Notes: generated by a model from the letters alone, not told the origin. 64,000 nt of DNA from Sphingobacterium thalpophilum (GCF_901482695.1 NZ_LR590484.1:5580001-5644000), one strand, 5' to 3'. Positions 26,896 to 37,032 are shown, numbered from the stretch's first letter. Numbers and translations: made by a program.

Positions 26896-28362
26896 TTATT
26901 TACCCGGAATCTCCCGGAGGATATCAAGCAAAAAGTGCCAGAACTTCTGTACAGAGGATACGGAAACCCGTTCTGCCGGAGAATGAGCCCCCAAGATGGT
27001 CGGTCCGAAGGAAATCATGTCCATACCCGGATAGTTGGTTCCCAATATCCCGCATTCCAAGCCGGCATGACATGCCACGACTTCAGGTGCTTCTCCGTGT
27101 TGTCGGTAATAGACGGATTTGAGCACTTCCAAAATTTCGGAGTTTGGATTCGGCGCCCAGCCGGGATAACTGCCCGAAAATTGGACGTTAAATCCACCGA
27201 GTTCGAACGTAGCCTGCAGTGCATGCGCAAGATCCAGCTTAGAGGTTTCCACAGACGATCGAGTCAGGCATTGTATGGAAATGTGTGCAGCAGTTACCTC
27301 CACTTTAGCGATATTATTGGATGTTTCGACGAGATCGTCAAAGTCAGCACTCATCCGGTAGACGCCATTAAGCGCGGCATACACGCTGTTGATTAAGTTT
27401 TTCTGTACAGCAAGTGGGAGCACGGTCTCTCCTGCTGCGTCCCTAGGCTCGATGAAAATCTCCATTTCGGGCTCCGTGGTCGCAAATTCCTGCTGGATCT
27501 CTTTGGCCACCAAGCTCAGTTCCTCAACAAAAAGAGCTGTTTTATCTGCATCGACCACAACCTTAGCGACACTTTCACGCGGAATAGCATTGCGGAGGCT
27601 GCCACCAAGCAGCGACGCAATACGCAAACCGTATCGTTCATTGGCTTTATAAAGCATGCGGTTCATCACTTTATTTGCATTGGCATAGCCTTTATGGATG
27701 TCCATTCCCGAGTGGCCACCATGGAGACCTTTGACGGTGATCTCATAGGCTACCGTACCGGTGGGGCATGCTTCAGCAGTATAGGCCTGCGTAGCTGTAA
27801 CATCGATACCTCCGGCACAACCAATATCAATTTCGGTATCATTTTCTGTATCCAGGTTGAGGAGTATCTCCCCGGTCAGCAAGCCACCTTTTAATCCCAG
27901 TGCTCCCGTCATGCCGGTTTCTTCATCAATCGTAAACAGCGCCTCGATAGCTGGATGAACAATATCTGTGGACGCTAAAATCGACATAATAGCCGCCACG
28001 CCCAGACCATTGTCGGCTCCGAGGGTCGTGCCTTCGGCTTTAACCCAGTCACCATCCACATACATCTTTATCCCCTGGGTGTCGAAATCGAAGACGGTAT
28101 CATTATTTTTTTGGTGAACCATATCCAGATGTGACTGCAGAACAACCGTTTTGCGATCTTCCATTCCGGGACTTGCAGCTTTTTTGATCAGCACATTGCC
28201 GATTTCATCCACCGTCGTGTCCAGACCTAAGGATTTTCCGAAATTCACCATAAAGGCAATGACCCGCTCCTCCTTTTTGGACGCGCGTGGCACAGCATTC
28301 AACGCAGCGAAATGCTTCCATATCGCCTGTGGTTCTAAAGTATCTAAACTATGTTCTGCCAT
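26896..28362 (-). CDS. pepD: Aminoacyl-histidine dipeptidase (carnosinase-like), M20 family
   Basis: A 488-aa cytosolic zinc dipeptidase of the PepD type. The metal ligands are visible: His78 and Asp80 in LQSHLDMVHQ, GADNGLGVAA, and TIDEETGMTGA with the catalytic Glu. The lid domain segment is GLHGGHSGMDIHKG. The C-terminus holds ACHAGLECGILG and ILGAHSPAERV, typical of PepD. Length matches. It cleaves Xaa-His and other dipeptides. It has its own promoter and terminator. Confidence 0.96.
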   Translation of the reverse strand: MAEHSLDTLEPQAIWKHFAALNAVPRASKKEERVIAFMVNFGKSLGLDTTVDEIGNVLIKKAASPGMEDRKTVVLQSHLDMVHQKNNDTVFDFDTQGIKMYVDGDWVKAEGTTLGADNGLGVAAIMSILASTDIVHPAIEALFTIDEETGMTGALGLKGGLLTGEILLNLDTENDTEIDIGCAGGIDVTATQAYTAEACPTGTVAYEITVKGLHGGHSGMDIHKGYANANKVMNRMLYKANERYGLRIASLLGGSLRNAIPRESVAKVVVDADKTALFVEELSLVAKEIQQEFATTEPEMEIFIEPRDAAGETVLPLAVQKNLINSVYAALNGVYRMSADFDDLVETSNNIAKVEVTAAHISIQCLTRSSVETSKLDLAHALQATFELGGFNVQFSGSYPGWAPNPNSEILEVLKSVYYRQHGEAPEVVACHAGLECGILGTNYPGMDMISFGPTILGAHSPAERVSVSSVQKFWHFLLDILREIPGK

Positions 28363-28381
28363 AACTAAAAATTTGTATCCC

Positions 28382-28389
28382 CAAAGTTA
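28382..28389 (-). promoter_or_regulatory. Bacteroidota-type -7 promoter element of pepD
   Basis: In the minus direction the bases read TAACTTTG, matching the TAnnTTTG -7 consensus of Bacteroidota sigma factor. It ends about 20 bases before the pepD ATG. A clear -33 element was not found. Confidence 0.6.
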
Positions 28390-28490
28390 CTCCATTTTTA
28401 CCATATAAACAGTCTTTACACGGTCTGATTGAAAACAAAAACCGTCCGCTGATCGTTCTAATAAGGGTGTAAACTTGAAACAATATAAAC

Positions 28491-29975
28491 ATGCACAAAC
28501 CAGTTAAAGTAGAGCGAAAAAACATTTATTTCAAACCGGACAAAAAACGTGTGCTAGCCAGGTTTTTCTTTCTGGGAGATGACCGCACCGTTAAAATCAT
28601 CAAGCGTATTTTGGCACAAACAGAGTTGGAGCGCAAAGAAATCTTTGGCCAGGTCCTGCGTAGCTACACCAAACGCCACCGTAGTATTGTCAATATTTTC
28701 GAGCGCAACTTTGAGCGCGTCAGTCATCTCCTCGAGCGGATTCCCTACCCTAAAGATAAACTCAGCCACCTCGACAAACTTCTAATCGGTTCATATTTCA
28801 CCATGGAATATTCGATAGAGTCGGCTGCCTTATTCAACCCTTCTATCGTTGAGCATCCCGACCAAACCGAACTTTTTAAAGGAGAAAAGCGGGTGATCCT
28901 CAGCTTTAGGGCGACCGGCGAGGGGCATGTCTCCTCCATTGTCTTTCGTTCGGGTACCATCGATGCGGAGAACAACATTCAAATCGATTACATTGGCAAT
29001 CTGCTGGATAAACCCATGCAGGTAAAAAACCATCGCTACCATAAGGAATCGTTTTTAAAGAAAATGAATGAGCTGCACGCTGCGCCCACCGAAGTGAAGA
29101 CCAAATTGGAAACCAAACTGACGCCAACCTTTACTTATGAGGAGCTCAAGCGATACATTGATGAGGTCCGGACCGACAGTGAGGACAACCTGGAAAATAT
29201 CACCTTTCTGCAACAGGCCCTGTGGCTGGCTTCGTCGCATTATGAGATGACCTTTTCATTGGATACTTCTATTTCCGAGCGGGTCATCTTCCCCATTGCC
29301 GATACAGAAAAAAGGGGCATCGAAGATGCCCGTTTTGTACAGTTCAAAGATGAAAAAGGGGAAAGTATTTATTATGCCACCTATACCGCTTACGATGGAT
29401 TCAGCATCCTGCCGAAATTGCTGACCACAAAAGATTTCTACCATTTTAAGGTAAAGCCGATTTACGGTGAAATTGCCAACAAAGGAGCGGCGCTATTCCC
29501 ACGGAAGATCAACGGTAGATATGCGATGCTGTGTCGTATCGATGGCGAAAACAACTATATCGCATATTCCCACAACATCAATATCTGGCAGGAAACAGCC
29601 ATCCGGATCCAGCAGCCTGAATATGCTTACGAATATGTGCAGATCGGCAACTGCGGTTCGCCAATCGAAACCCAGTATGGCTGGCTGATCCTCACCCATG
29701 CTGTCGGACCGATGCGTGAATATGTACTGGGAGCCGCGCTGCTGGATCTTGACAATCCCCATGTAGAAATAGGGCGGCTACATAGCCCACTGATGACCCC
29801 CAACGATGAAGAGCGTGAGGGCTACGTTCCCAATGTCATTTATTCCTGTGGCGCCCTGATTCACAACGACCATCTGATCCTTCCGTACGCGATGTCAGAC
29901 TATGCATCCACTTATGCAACCATCAAGCTTGAGGAACTGCTGCTGGCTATCTTGAATCCGGAACGCTATCAGTAA
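28491..29975 (+). CDS. Glycoside hydrolase family 130 protein (mannoside phosphorylase-like)
   Basis: A 494-aa five-bladed beta-propeller enzyme with the GH130 signature GIEDARFVQF, plus NPSIVEHP and GALIHNDHLILPYAMSD. It is longer than classical GH130 phosphorylases because of a helical N-terminal extension of about 90 residues (KHRSIVNIFERNF), as in the longer GH130 subgroup. Members phosphorolyse or hydrolyse beta-mannosides. The gene ends tail-to-tail inside the C-terminal coding end of the glycosyltransferase gene, with a 29-base overlap. Which linkage it acts on cannot be said. Confidence 0.9.
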   Translation: MHKPVKVERKNIYFKPDKKRVLARFFFLGDDRTVKIIKRILAQTELERKEIFGQVLRSYTKRHRSIVNIFERNFERVSHLLERIPYPKDKLSHLDKLLIGSYFTMEYSIESAALFNPSIVEHPDQTELFKGEKRVILSFRATGEGHVSSIVFRSGTIDAENNIQIDYIGNLLDKPMQVKNHRYHKESFLKKMNELHAAPTEVKTKLETKLTPTFTYEELKRYIDEVRTDSEDNLENITFLQQALWLASSHYEMTFSLDTSISERVIFPIADTEKRGIEDARFVQFKDEKGESIYYATYTAYDGFSILPKLLTTKDFYHFKVKPIYGEIANKGAALFPRKINGRYAMLCRIDGENNYIAYSHNINIWQETAIRIQQPEYAYEYVQIGNCGSPIETQYGWLILTHAVGPMREYVLGAALLDLDNPHVEIGRLHSPLMTPNDEEREGYVPNVIYSCGALIHNDHLILPYAMSDYASTYATIKLEELLLAILNPERYQ

Positions 29976-32160
29976 AAGCCCGATGGACCACAAGGTAGGC
30001 CAAATAAAAACACAGTGTGCTTTCAGCTCCCTGGTTTCTATTGATACCATAAGACTCGAGTCCATCACAACAGCCTTTGGTCTCCTCGTCGTATAAGCCC
30101 AGCTTCAGGTCATTTTCGCCGAGGAACCATCGGAACGCCGCTATCATCCGGGCAAAATAGACCTTTTTGCCTGTCAGGCGAAAGGCCTCCCGGTACATAA
30201 AGACCATAGCAGTGACATCAATGGGCTGCTGTCCAAATTTACTGATGTGTTTGCCCTGCTTGGCCCATTCCTGGTTACCCACCAGAGAAAGGGCACCATT
30301 CTGCATGGTAATACTTTCCAGAAAGGTTAAGGTAGTCAAGCCGAGCTGTTTCACGCGCTCGTCATTCAGAAAAGGATAGGATGTCAGTAGCGCATAGGGC
30401 AAAATCGCATTGTCATAGGCCAACACAGGTTCAAACCATTGCCAGCTGTCGTCCGAACTGGCGTCATATTCGTGCTGCAACCTACCGATCAACTCACGCA
30501 TCAGTTCGACCATCGCCTCATCGTTGGACTGATGATGTAAATATTCGGCAATTCCCAGCACGGTATAGGCAATTGCACGATTGGACCGCAGTTGCCTAAA
30601 GTGCGGCACAGACCTAAAAAACAGCTCACGTCCCAGCTGATAGTAGCTCGTTGATTTCGTTTCCCTTAAAAGTACACCCAAGGCCCATATTGTCCTGCCA
30701 AAGGAGTCTTCGGATCCCACTTCATCCAGAAACTGGTTTTGGAAGCTCATAAAATTGTGAAACAACCCGTCCTCGCGCTGATGATAATATATATAGCTCA
30801 GGTAAGTCGAGATACGTCGATCCAGACGCTTGTCGGAGAAATCCCGTTGCGCCAACAAGGTTAGCAGAAGTGCTCTGGCATTGTCGTCCAGACAATAACC
30901 CTCCTTATAGTTGGGAAGTGAATACGTCGCATGCTGCACGATGCCCACCTGATTGGTTAGACGGTCTATATGTTTCCAGCTGAATTTAGGCAGCTCGTCT
31001 TTGGTAAACGCCGTATTTTCCTTCAGGCCGTCTGGCGACGGGATCACCTTCTCCAATAAACGCGCATATCGAAGGCCGATATTTTTCCAGGTCATCTCGC
31101 GCCCCAACGCACGGGCATTATCACGTAATGTCATCCGATATTCCTGATTCCCCAGCAGTTCGGTCAGGACAGCAGCCATATTGGCTGCATTTTTGAATTC
31201 CACCAGTACCCCGCGGCCTTCGGCCAGCAATTCTCTGGCGTGCCAGTAAGGTGTAGACACCACTGCCGCTCCGGCACCTATGGCATAAGATAAGGTGCCA
31301 CTAGTGATCTGCGCCTCATTGATATAGGGGGTGATATAAACATCACAAGCGCAGAGGTAGTCCACCAAATCCGACTGGCTCACAAACGAGTTGACAAATT
31401 TTACATAGGGCTCGAGCTGATAAATGTCCACCAGCTGCTGCAAATACTGCCTGTACTCCTCGCCAGAGTGGGCCAGTACGTTGGGATGGGTCTTGCCAAT
31501 GACCAGGTAAAGCAGGTCGGGTTCCTGCTTGACCACCTCCGCCAGCGCTTCCAGAACAGTCTCTATCCCTTTATTGCGGCCCAAAAAGCCAAAGGTCATC
31601 AACACCTTCTTTCCTGTGAGGTGTGTCTTGGCCTTCGCTGCTGACTGATCCAGGGGAAATGTGGGCACGCCATGGTGGATAAGTCTCACCTTTCCGGTGT
31701 TGACCCGATAAATGTTTTTAAGCAGGGTGATCGCATAATTGCTCATGACAATCACCAGCGAAGCACGTTTGACAATTTCGATTAAGATGGCTTTCTCATC
31801 CACAGTGGGCTTTTCCAGTATGGTATGAAAATTAACGAGCAGTGGGATGTGAAGTGCATTGATGAGCGACAGAATATACATTCCACTATTGCCGCCAAAG
31901 ATACCATATTCATGTTCCAGGATAACGCAGTCATAACCGTTTTCATTGATGAACTTAGCCGCTTCAATATAAGAAAGCTGCTGATGCTGATCGATTTTAA
32001 AAACCACTTCGCCCGGATAATTGTAATCCCGGTCCGAAACGGCGACCACGTGCTGCGTCAGGTCCTGATTGTGTAAAGCAACGGCATGCAACAAATCCGA
32101 GGTAAAGGTGGCAATACCGCATTCTTTGGGCAGGTAAGTACTAATGTAAGCGATCTTCAT
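29947..32160 (-). CDS. Glycosyltransferase family 4 protein with extra C-terminal alpha-helical domain
   Basis: A 737-aa protein. Residues 1-375 are a GT-B glycosyltransferase: the CGIATFTSDLLHA start, HGVPTFPLD, FGFLGRNKGIETVLEAL and the donor motif EAQITSGTLSYAIGAG. Residues 380-737 form a second domain with helical repeats and conserved DDNARALLL, EDSFGRTIWALG, LAYDNAILPYAL and NQGAESTLCFYLAY. These resemble an (alpha/alpha)6-toroid glycosidase-like fold, which I infer only. Together with the GH130 gene it overlaps by 29 bases, it suggests synthesis and turnover of a mannoside or glucan. The length is about twice that of a plain GT4. Confidence 0.88.
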   Translation of the reverse strand: MKIAYISTYLPKECGIATFTSDLLHAVALHNQDLTQHVVAVSDRDYNYPGEVVFKIDQHQQLSYIEAAKFINENGYDCVILEHEYGIFGGNSGMYILSLINALHIPLLVNFHTILEKPTVDEKAILIEIVKRASLVIVMSNYAITLLKNIYRVNTGKVRLIHHGVPTFPLDQSAAKAKTHLTGKKVLMTFGFLGRNKGIETVLEALAEVVKQEPDLLYLVIGKTHPNVLAHSGEEYRQYLQQLVDIYQLEPYVKFVNSFVSQSDLVDYLCACDVYITPYINEAQITSGTLSYAIGAGAAVVSTPYWHARELLAEGRGVLVEFKNAANMAAVLTELLGNQEYRMTLRDNARALGREMTWKNIGLRYARLLEKVIPSPDGLKENTAFTKDELPKFSWKHIDRLTNQVGIVQHATYSLPNYKEGYCLDDNARALLLTLLAQRDFSDKRLDRRISTYLSYIYYHQREDGLFHNFMSFQNQFLDEVGSEDSFGRTIWALGVLLRETKSTSYYQLGRELFFRSVPHFRQLRSNRAIAYTVLGIAEYLHHQSNDEAMVELMRELIGRLQHEYDASSDDSWQWFEPVLAYDNAILPYALLTSYPFLNDERVKQLGLTTLTFLESITMQNGALSLVGNQEWAKQGKHISKFGQQPIDVTAMVFMYREAFRLTGKKVYFARMIAAFRWFLGENDLKLGLYDEETKGCCDGLESYGINRNQGAESTLCFYLAYLVVHRAFTDSVPDSR

Positions 32161-32303
32161 GGAATATACGTTTGAAAATAATGTGATTGTAAGTGTATCT
32201 ACTCCTTTATCTAAATGCTTTTCGGCGCGAAATTGTTTTCCCGGACTGCATTTAATTGGGCAGGATTTAATAGATTTGTCAGCATTCTAACACAAAGGAA
32301 CGG

Positions 32304-32900
32304 ATGAAATCACCGAAGGAAAAAATGATTGCCGGCATTCCCTATATCGATTCGGACGGCAAATTGTTCAGGGAAAGACAATATGCAAAGCAGGAGCTTA
32401 AGCGGTTTAACGATTCGGACCCCAAACACATCAAATTTAGAAAACAGATTATCCAGAAGTTATTTAAGGCTACGGGCGCGCGCTTTTTCGTTGAGCCCCC
32501 GTTTCATTGTGATTATGGCTATAACATCTCCATCGGGGAGAACTTCTACAGCAACTACAATTGTACCATATTGGACGGCGCTGCAGTGACCATTGGGGAC
32601 AATGTACTCTTTGGACCGAATGTCAGTCTGTTTACCGCTGGTCATCCGATCCATTTTGAAGCCCGAAACCTGGGCTGGGAATTCACGGCACCGATCACTA
32701 TTGAGGACAATGTCTGGATCGGTGGCCAGACGGTTGTCAATCCCGGTGTACATATTGGGGAAAATTCGGTCATCGGTTCGGGCTCAGTCGTCACCAGGGA
32801 TATTCCGCCCAATGTGGTCGCTGCTGGCAATCCCTGCCGTGTGATCCGCGAAATCAGCGATATGGACCGCATCGATTACGAGCAAGAAACTGCCTTTTAA
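32304..32900 (+). CDS. Sugar O-acetyltransferase (maltose/galactoside acetyltransferase type)
   Basis: A 198-aa left-handed beta-helix acetyltransferase. The N-terminal Mac domain (KMIAGIPYIDSDGKLFRER) is followed by hexapeptide repeats, including FHCDYGYNISIGENF, the catalytic-His region FTAGHPIH, VWIGGQTVVNPGV and IGSGSVVTRDIPPNVVAAG. It transfers acetyl from acetyl-CoA to a free sugar hydroxyl. Length is normal. It is divergent from the glycosyltransferase gene and probably independent. Confidence 0.93.
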   Translation: MKSPKEKMIAGIPYIDSDGKLFRERQYAKQELKRFNDSDPKHIKFRKQIIQKLFKATGARFFVEPPFHCDYGYNISIGENFYSNYNCTILDGAAVTIGDNVLFGPNVSLFTAGHPIHFEARNLGWEFTAPITIEDNVWIGGQTVVNPGVHIGENSVIGSGSVVTRDIPPNVVAAGNPCRVIREISDMDRIDYEQETAF

Positions 32901-33015
32901 ATTCAACACCGCATATCAAATTAACGTCATAATCCGATAGATCGACCAGGAAACAACGGGTCTATAATCTCAAAACAATTAGTTTTGTCAGATAGCTTTT
33001 GAATTAGGACTGTAT

Positions 33016-34422
33016 ATGATTGGGCGTTTATATTTTATCATTCCATTATTTTGTTATCTGATCTGCTGTATGCCTGGATGTGCAAAGGCTCAAAGTGCTT
33101 CCCAACGTTACCAGCTCGGCATCAAGACCGACACTGTATTCCACAATCCCAAACGGTTGTGGGTGCGTGCCGCCACAGAATGGTTCTCCTTTCAAGCCTT
33201 ACCGGCATCATTCAATTATTTTGTACGTAAGGACCCCTATTCGCATATCAGTTTCGGCAACTGGTTTAAGCATCTCAATCCCAGAGCCTGGGCCTGGGAC
33301 GACAATGCCTTTGCCACCAATCAGATCGCCCATCCCTATCACGGGCAGCTCTATTTTAATGCGTTCCGATCCAATAACTTTAAGTTTTGGGAATCCTCGG
33401 CGGCCACTGTGGCCGGAAGTTTCCTTTGGGAGACCGCAGGTGAAACACAGGCCCCTTCCATCAACGATCTGGTCAACACATCCTTTGGGGGTATCATATT
33501 GGGCGAAATGACCCATCGGCTGTCTCAGAATGTGCTTTCCCGCCCCACGCATTCCCTTGCCGAACGGCAGAGCAAGGAATTCCTGGCCTTTTTGATCAAT
33601 CCGGTGAACGGCCTTAACCGTTTGCTCGACGGACGTTGGGGACGTGTTGTCAGAGGACAGGTGGTCGACAGTTCCCGTGTACAAGCCGAATTTGATCTTG
33701 GTGTAAAACGCTTTGACGCCAGAGAGGGAAATATTATAGAAAAGGGGAAAAACGATCTGTACGCACGTCTAAAAATCGTGTATACCAACGGAGAGGTGGA
33801 CCATAAAAAGCCCTTCGATGATTTTTACGTTAACCTGGAAGTCGGATCCGACGATAGCTCTTTTGTGAATGCACTCAACGTCTATGCATCACTTTATGGA
33901 AAACGAATATTAAAGAATCTCCCGGGCCGGCATCAGGGTACCGTCTCTGCCAACTACGATTTTATACACAACGAAGCCTTCTTCTATGGCGCTCAGAGTG
34001 TAAACTACAATATTATATCCAATTTCACATTTGGTAAAAATAACAAATTCACGACAACGATTGGCGGCGGCCCTGTTGTGCTCGCTGCCGTTCCGGACCC
34101 GTACCTGCTGTTTGGAGAGAGCCGAAACTACAACTATGGGCCGGGTGCAGACCTACGCGGCTCTGTGGATATCAGTGTATGGAAAAGACTGAAGCTTGGG
34201 CTGAGTTATCATGGAGGCTACTTTGTGACGCTTAGCGGCAACGATTCCCATTATTTCCTGCACACGGCCTCGGGCTCCGCCAGCTTGAGGCTCCTCAAAA
34301 ACTTTTCGCTCAACGCGAGCTCAGGCTACTTCCGTCTGGAAGGAAACTTCAAAGACTACCCTGATATTGACAAAGATTACCCCTTTGTGCGGCTGTCACT
34401 AGGGTACAATGTGACGTTTTAA
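33016..34422 (+). CDS. DUF3943 domain protein, predicted outer membrane
   Basis: A 468-aa protein with an N-terminal signal peptide ending near AKAQS. It carries the DUF3943 pattern: HPYHGQLYFNAFRSN, SFLWETAGETQAPSINDLVNT and FGGIILGEMTHRLS. The C-terminal half has amphipathic beta strands and ends in L-G-Y-N-V-T-F, consistent with an outer-membrane barrel. The function is unknown. It is a single gene between the acetyltransferase gene and a convergent nnr gene. Confidence 0.85.
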   Translation: MIGRLYFIIPLFCYLICCMPGCAKAQSASQRYQLGIKTDTVFHNPKRLWVRAATEWFSFQALPASFNYFVRKDPYSHISFGNWFKHLNPRAWAWDDNAFATNQIAHPYHGQLYFNAFRSNNFKFWESSAATVAGSFLWETAGETQAPSINDLVNTSFGGIILGEMTHRLSQNVLSRPTHSLAERQSKEFLAFLINPVNGLNRLLDGRWGRVVRGQVVDSSRVQAEFDLGVKRFDAREGNIIEKGKNDLYARLKIVYTNGEVDHKKPFDDFYVNLEVGSDDSSFVNALNVYASLYGKRILKNLPGRHQGTVSANYDFIHNEAFFYGAQSVNYNIISNFTFGKNNKFTTTIGGGPVVLAAVPDPYLLFGESRNYNYGPGADLRGSVDISVWKRLKLGLSYHGGYFVTLSGNDSHYFLHTASGSASLRLLKNFSLNASSGYFRLEGNFKDYPDIDKDYPFVRLSLGYNVTF

Positions 34423-34504
34423 GTCCCGTACCGGACATCTATTCCTTGGTTTCGCTGGTTAAAACGAATCCCTTTTTGAGCCTGTTCAACCTACCATTCG
34501 TTCA

Positions 34505-36010
34505 TCATCGCTGTTCCAGTTCTAAAAATGCAGACGCAAGAGCATCAATGGTGTCAGATGGCAACAAGGAGTACGTACCGATCGACCGAACAGCAATATC
34601 CGCAGCCCTTCCATGAACATACACGCCCATCAGCAGGGCCTCCAAAGGCGAGTACCCTTGGCCTAATAAAGCGGTTAGTATGCCTGTAAGAACATCGCCG
34701 CTGCCACCCGAAGCCATTCCAACATTACCCGTGCTGTTGAAATAGACCTCACCCCCCGGCGTGACCATGGCACTATTCGCTCCCTTGACCAGGATATATA
34801 ACTGATATTGGGCGGCAAAAGCTTTTACTCTTTCAAGTTTTTCAAAATCCGTCTGCCAAGGCCCCAGAATCCGGCTGAGCTCTTTGGGATGTGGCGTCAG
34901 TATACTGTGTTTGGGAACAAACGACCATAAAGCAGAGTCCTTCGCAAGAATATTCAATGCATCGGCATCTAATACCAAAGGAGTATTGATTCGCCGAGAA
35001 AGGAATACTCTAAAAGCATCGACTGTTTGCTGACCGGTTCCCATACCGATACCGATCCCTACAGCCTGGTATGGAGCTAGCTGAGGAAATTGTGCAATCA
35101 GCTGCTCTTCGTTGTCGTTTAGCACCATGACTTCTGGTATCGCGGTCTGGACGATCGAATATCCACAGGCAGGGATATAGGCTGTGGCCAAACCGCAACC
35201 GGCACGTAAGGCAGCCTTCAGCGCCAGCTGCACTGCTCCCATCTTTCCCTTGCTTCCACCAATTATCAGAATGTGACCGAAGGTACCTTTATGACCGAAG
35301 CGCTGCCGCTTACGATAAAACGAGTGTAAAAGAGGTCCGTCAACATAAAAGTAAGGAGTGACGGACTGACCAATAGCACGTTCGCTCAGTCCGATATTCA
35401 GCACGGAGAAGCCTTTTACGTAAGGTTGGTTTTCCGGCATCAATAGCGCCAATTTAGGTGACTGAAATGTATATACCCAATCCGCCTGTACGACGGGAAC
35501 TTCCGGCCCCGTATGGCTATCCGCCAACAAACCAGAGGGCATATCAATGGAGTAGACGTAGGCGCCCGAATGGTTAATGGATCCGATCAAATTTGCCCAT
35601 GTTACGGCCAGCGGACGACGCAGCCCATAACCAAACAGACAGTCCAATACGATTCCCTTCTTGGGGATATCGAGCCGGTCTTCAGGTTTCACGGTTCGAA
35701 TAAGGTAATCCGGCAGCCGCTCCCGGTTTACCCGATTGTCTGATGAATAGGTCTCCGCATCGAGCAGGTAGACGTGCACCTCAGCCTGCTGCTGCTCCAA
35801 TAATCTGGCCAACACCAAGCCATCTCCCCCATTATTGCCCTTGCCACAAAAAATATAAAACGCTTGCTGATCCAATCGGGGATAGCTGTTCCGAAGCTGT
35901 TCAAAAACAGCCGTTGCAGCACGTTCCATCAGTTCAATACTACTGATCTGCTGCTCCTTTATCGTTTCCGAGTCTATCTTGTCCATCTGCAGGGCAGATA
36001 CTATCTTCAT
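34505..36010 (-). CDS. nnrD: Bifunctional NAD(P)HX epimerase / ADP-dependent NAD(P)HX dehydratase
   Basis: A 501-aa fused metabolite-repair enzyme. Residues 1-210 are the YjeF_N epimerase domain (SSIELMERAA, FCGKGNNGGDGLVLAR, DMPSGL). Residues 225-500 are the YjeF_C dehydratase domain, with GHILIIGGSKGKMGAVQLA, VLDADALN, LTPHPKELSRIL and the catalytic MASGGSGDVLTGIL. The two activities restore hydrated NAD(P)H. Length fits the fused form. It is a single gene, divergent from the DUF4846 gene. Confidence 0.95.
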   Translation of the reverse strand: MKIVSALQMDKIDSETIKEQQISSIELMERAATAVFEQLRNSYPRLDQQAFYIFCGKGNNGGDGLVLARLLEQQQAEVHVYLLDAETYSSDNRVNRERLPDYLIRTVKPEDRLDIPKKGIVLDCLFGYGLRRPLAVTWANLIGSINHSGAYVYSIDMPSGLLADSHTGPEVPVVQADWVYTFQSPKLALLMPENQPYVKGFSVLNIGLSERAIGQSVTPYFYVDGPLLHSFYRKRQRFGHKGTFGHILIIGGSKGKMGAVQLALKAALRAGCGLATAYIPACGYSIVQTAIPEVMVLNDNEEQLIAQFPQLAPYQAVGIGIGMGTGQQTVDAFRVFLSRRINTPLVLDADALNILAKDSALWSFVPKHSILTPHPKELSRILGPWQTDFEKLERVKAFAAQYQLYILVKGANSAMVTPGGEVYFNSTGNVGMASGGSGDVLTGILTALLGQGYSPLEALLMGVYVHGRAADIAVRSIGTYSLLPSDTIDALASAFLELEQR

Positions 36011-36153
36011 CGCTGCTGGTTTTCGACGAACGGCTCCATTGCACGTTCCGTTCCGCTAATTTACCCAGAAAAAAAAATCCGGCAAAGTACGGACCATGAT
36101 TTACAAAAGAATGTTTTGGGATTTTGATTATATTTAGTAAAACAAGACAGTAT

Positions 36154-36990
36154 ATGAGAGTATCAACACTATTAAAGACCGTATTATGGTTTCAGGTTTT
36201 GCTCAGCTGCAGCCAGCCGAATACTGCGGTTTCCCAAGCCCAGCCGGAAAAACAGGCCATCGCGATGAAAGGCAGCGATCGCATGCCACTTATCGATGCG
36301 ACAGGTATGACTATCAAATCCCGCTTCTTGCTACCGGGTGGTTTTGAACGTCCGGCTTATACAGAAAGAGAATTTGGTACTTTTCTGGAGAACCTACCTC
36401 TTTATCCCGCTGAAAGGGAGGTTCACTATTTCAATGGAAAAATCAAAGCACGAAATGATATATACAACAGCGTGGTGAAACTGGATATCGGAATACGGGA
36501 CCTGCATCAGTGCGCCGACGCTGTCATGCGTCTACGGGCAGATTACCTGTATCGGCAAAAGCGATATCGGGATATCAAATTCAACTTCCTCTCTGACGGA
36601 AAGCCCAGAGCATACGCCAGCTATGTAAAAGGCGACTATTCCTACACCAAGTACTGGAAATACATGGAATATGTATTTGCATACGCCAACACAGCCTCCC
36701 TCCACGATCAATTGCCCACCGTAAAATCCACAGAAGCAGTCAAAATCGGGGATACATTCATACAGAAAGGCTCCCCGATCGGTCACGCAGTTATGGTAGT
36801 CGACCTAGCAAAAAATAAAGCGGGCAAAACAATCGTGCTACTGGCACAAAGCTATATGCCCGCACAGGAAATTCAGATATTGAATAACTGGAACGATCCC
36901 GCATTAAGTCCTTGGTACGATATCGATCAGGACATAATTCGCACCCCGGAATGGACCTTTTACCCCAAGAATCTAAAAACCTGGGAATAA
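36154..36990 (+). CDS. DUF4846 lipoprotein
   Basis: A 278-aa protein. A TTG-started frame begins at 36124, but the ATG at 36154 gives a clean lipoprotein signal (MRVSTLLKTVLWFQ, then LLSC). The mature part has the DUF4846 pattern: PGGFERPAY, FLENLPLYP, HQCADAVMRLRADYLY, GSPIGHAVMVVDLA and LAQSYMPAQEIQIL, ending in a W-x-x-D-x-D-x-x-R-T-P region. The conserved His in GHAVMV and the overall pattern recall a papain-like fold, but function is unknown. It is probably exported and membrane-anchored. Confidence 0.85.
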   Translation: MRVSTLLKTVLWFQVLLSCSQPNTAVSQAQPEKQAIAMKGSDRMPLIDATGMTIKSRFLLPGGFERPAYTEREFGTFLENLPLYPAEREVHYFNGKIKARNDIYNSVVKLDIGIRDLHQCADAVMRLRADYLYRQKRYRDIKFNFLSDGKPRAYASYVKGDYSYTKYWKYMEYVFAYANTASLHDQLPTVKSTEAVKIGDTFIQKGSPIGHAVMVVDLAKNKAGKTIVLLAQSYMPAQEIQILNNWNDPALSPWYDIDQDIIRTPEWTFYPKNLKTWE

Positions 36991-37004
36991 ATGGAACAAA
37001 AAAA

Positions 37005-37032
37005 GTGCACCCGAAAAATCTTTCGGGTGCAC
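37005..37032. other. 12-bp perfect hairpin after the DUF4846 gene
   Basis: GTGCACCCGAAA and its exact complement around a 4-base loop, preceded by seven A residues. There is no T-run on the plus strand, but reading the minus strand the stem is followed by T residues. It lies 14 bases after the DUF4846 stop. It may protect the 3' end of that mRNA or stop transcription entering from the right. Confidence 0.6.

Noticed and set aside
30430..30450. GGTTCAAACC resembling a tRNA T-loop
   Set aside because: It lies inside the glycosyltransferase coding sequence and no acceptor, D- or anticodon stem can be drawn around it.
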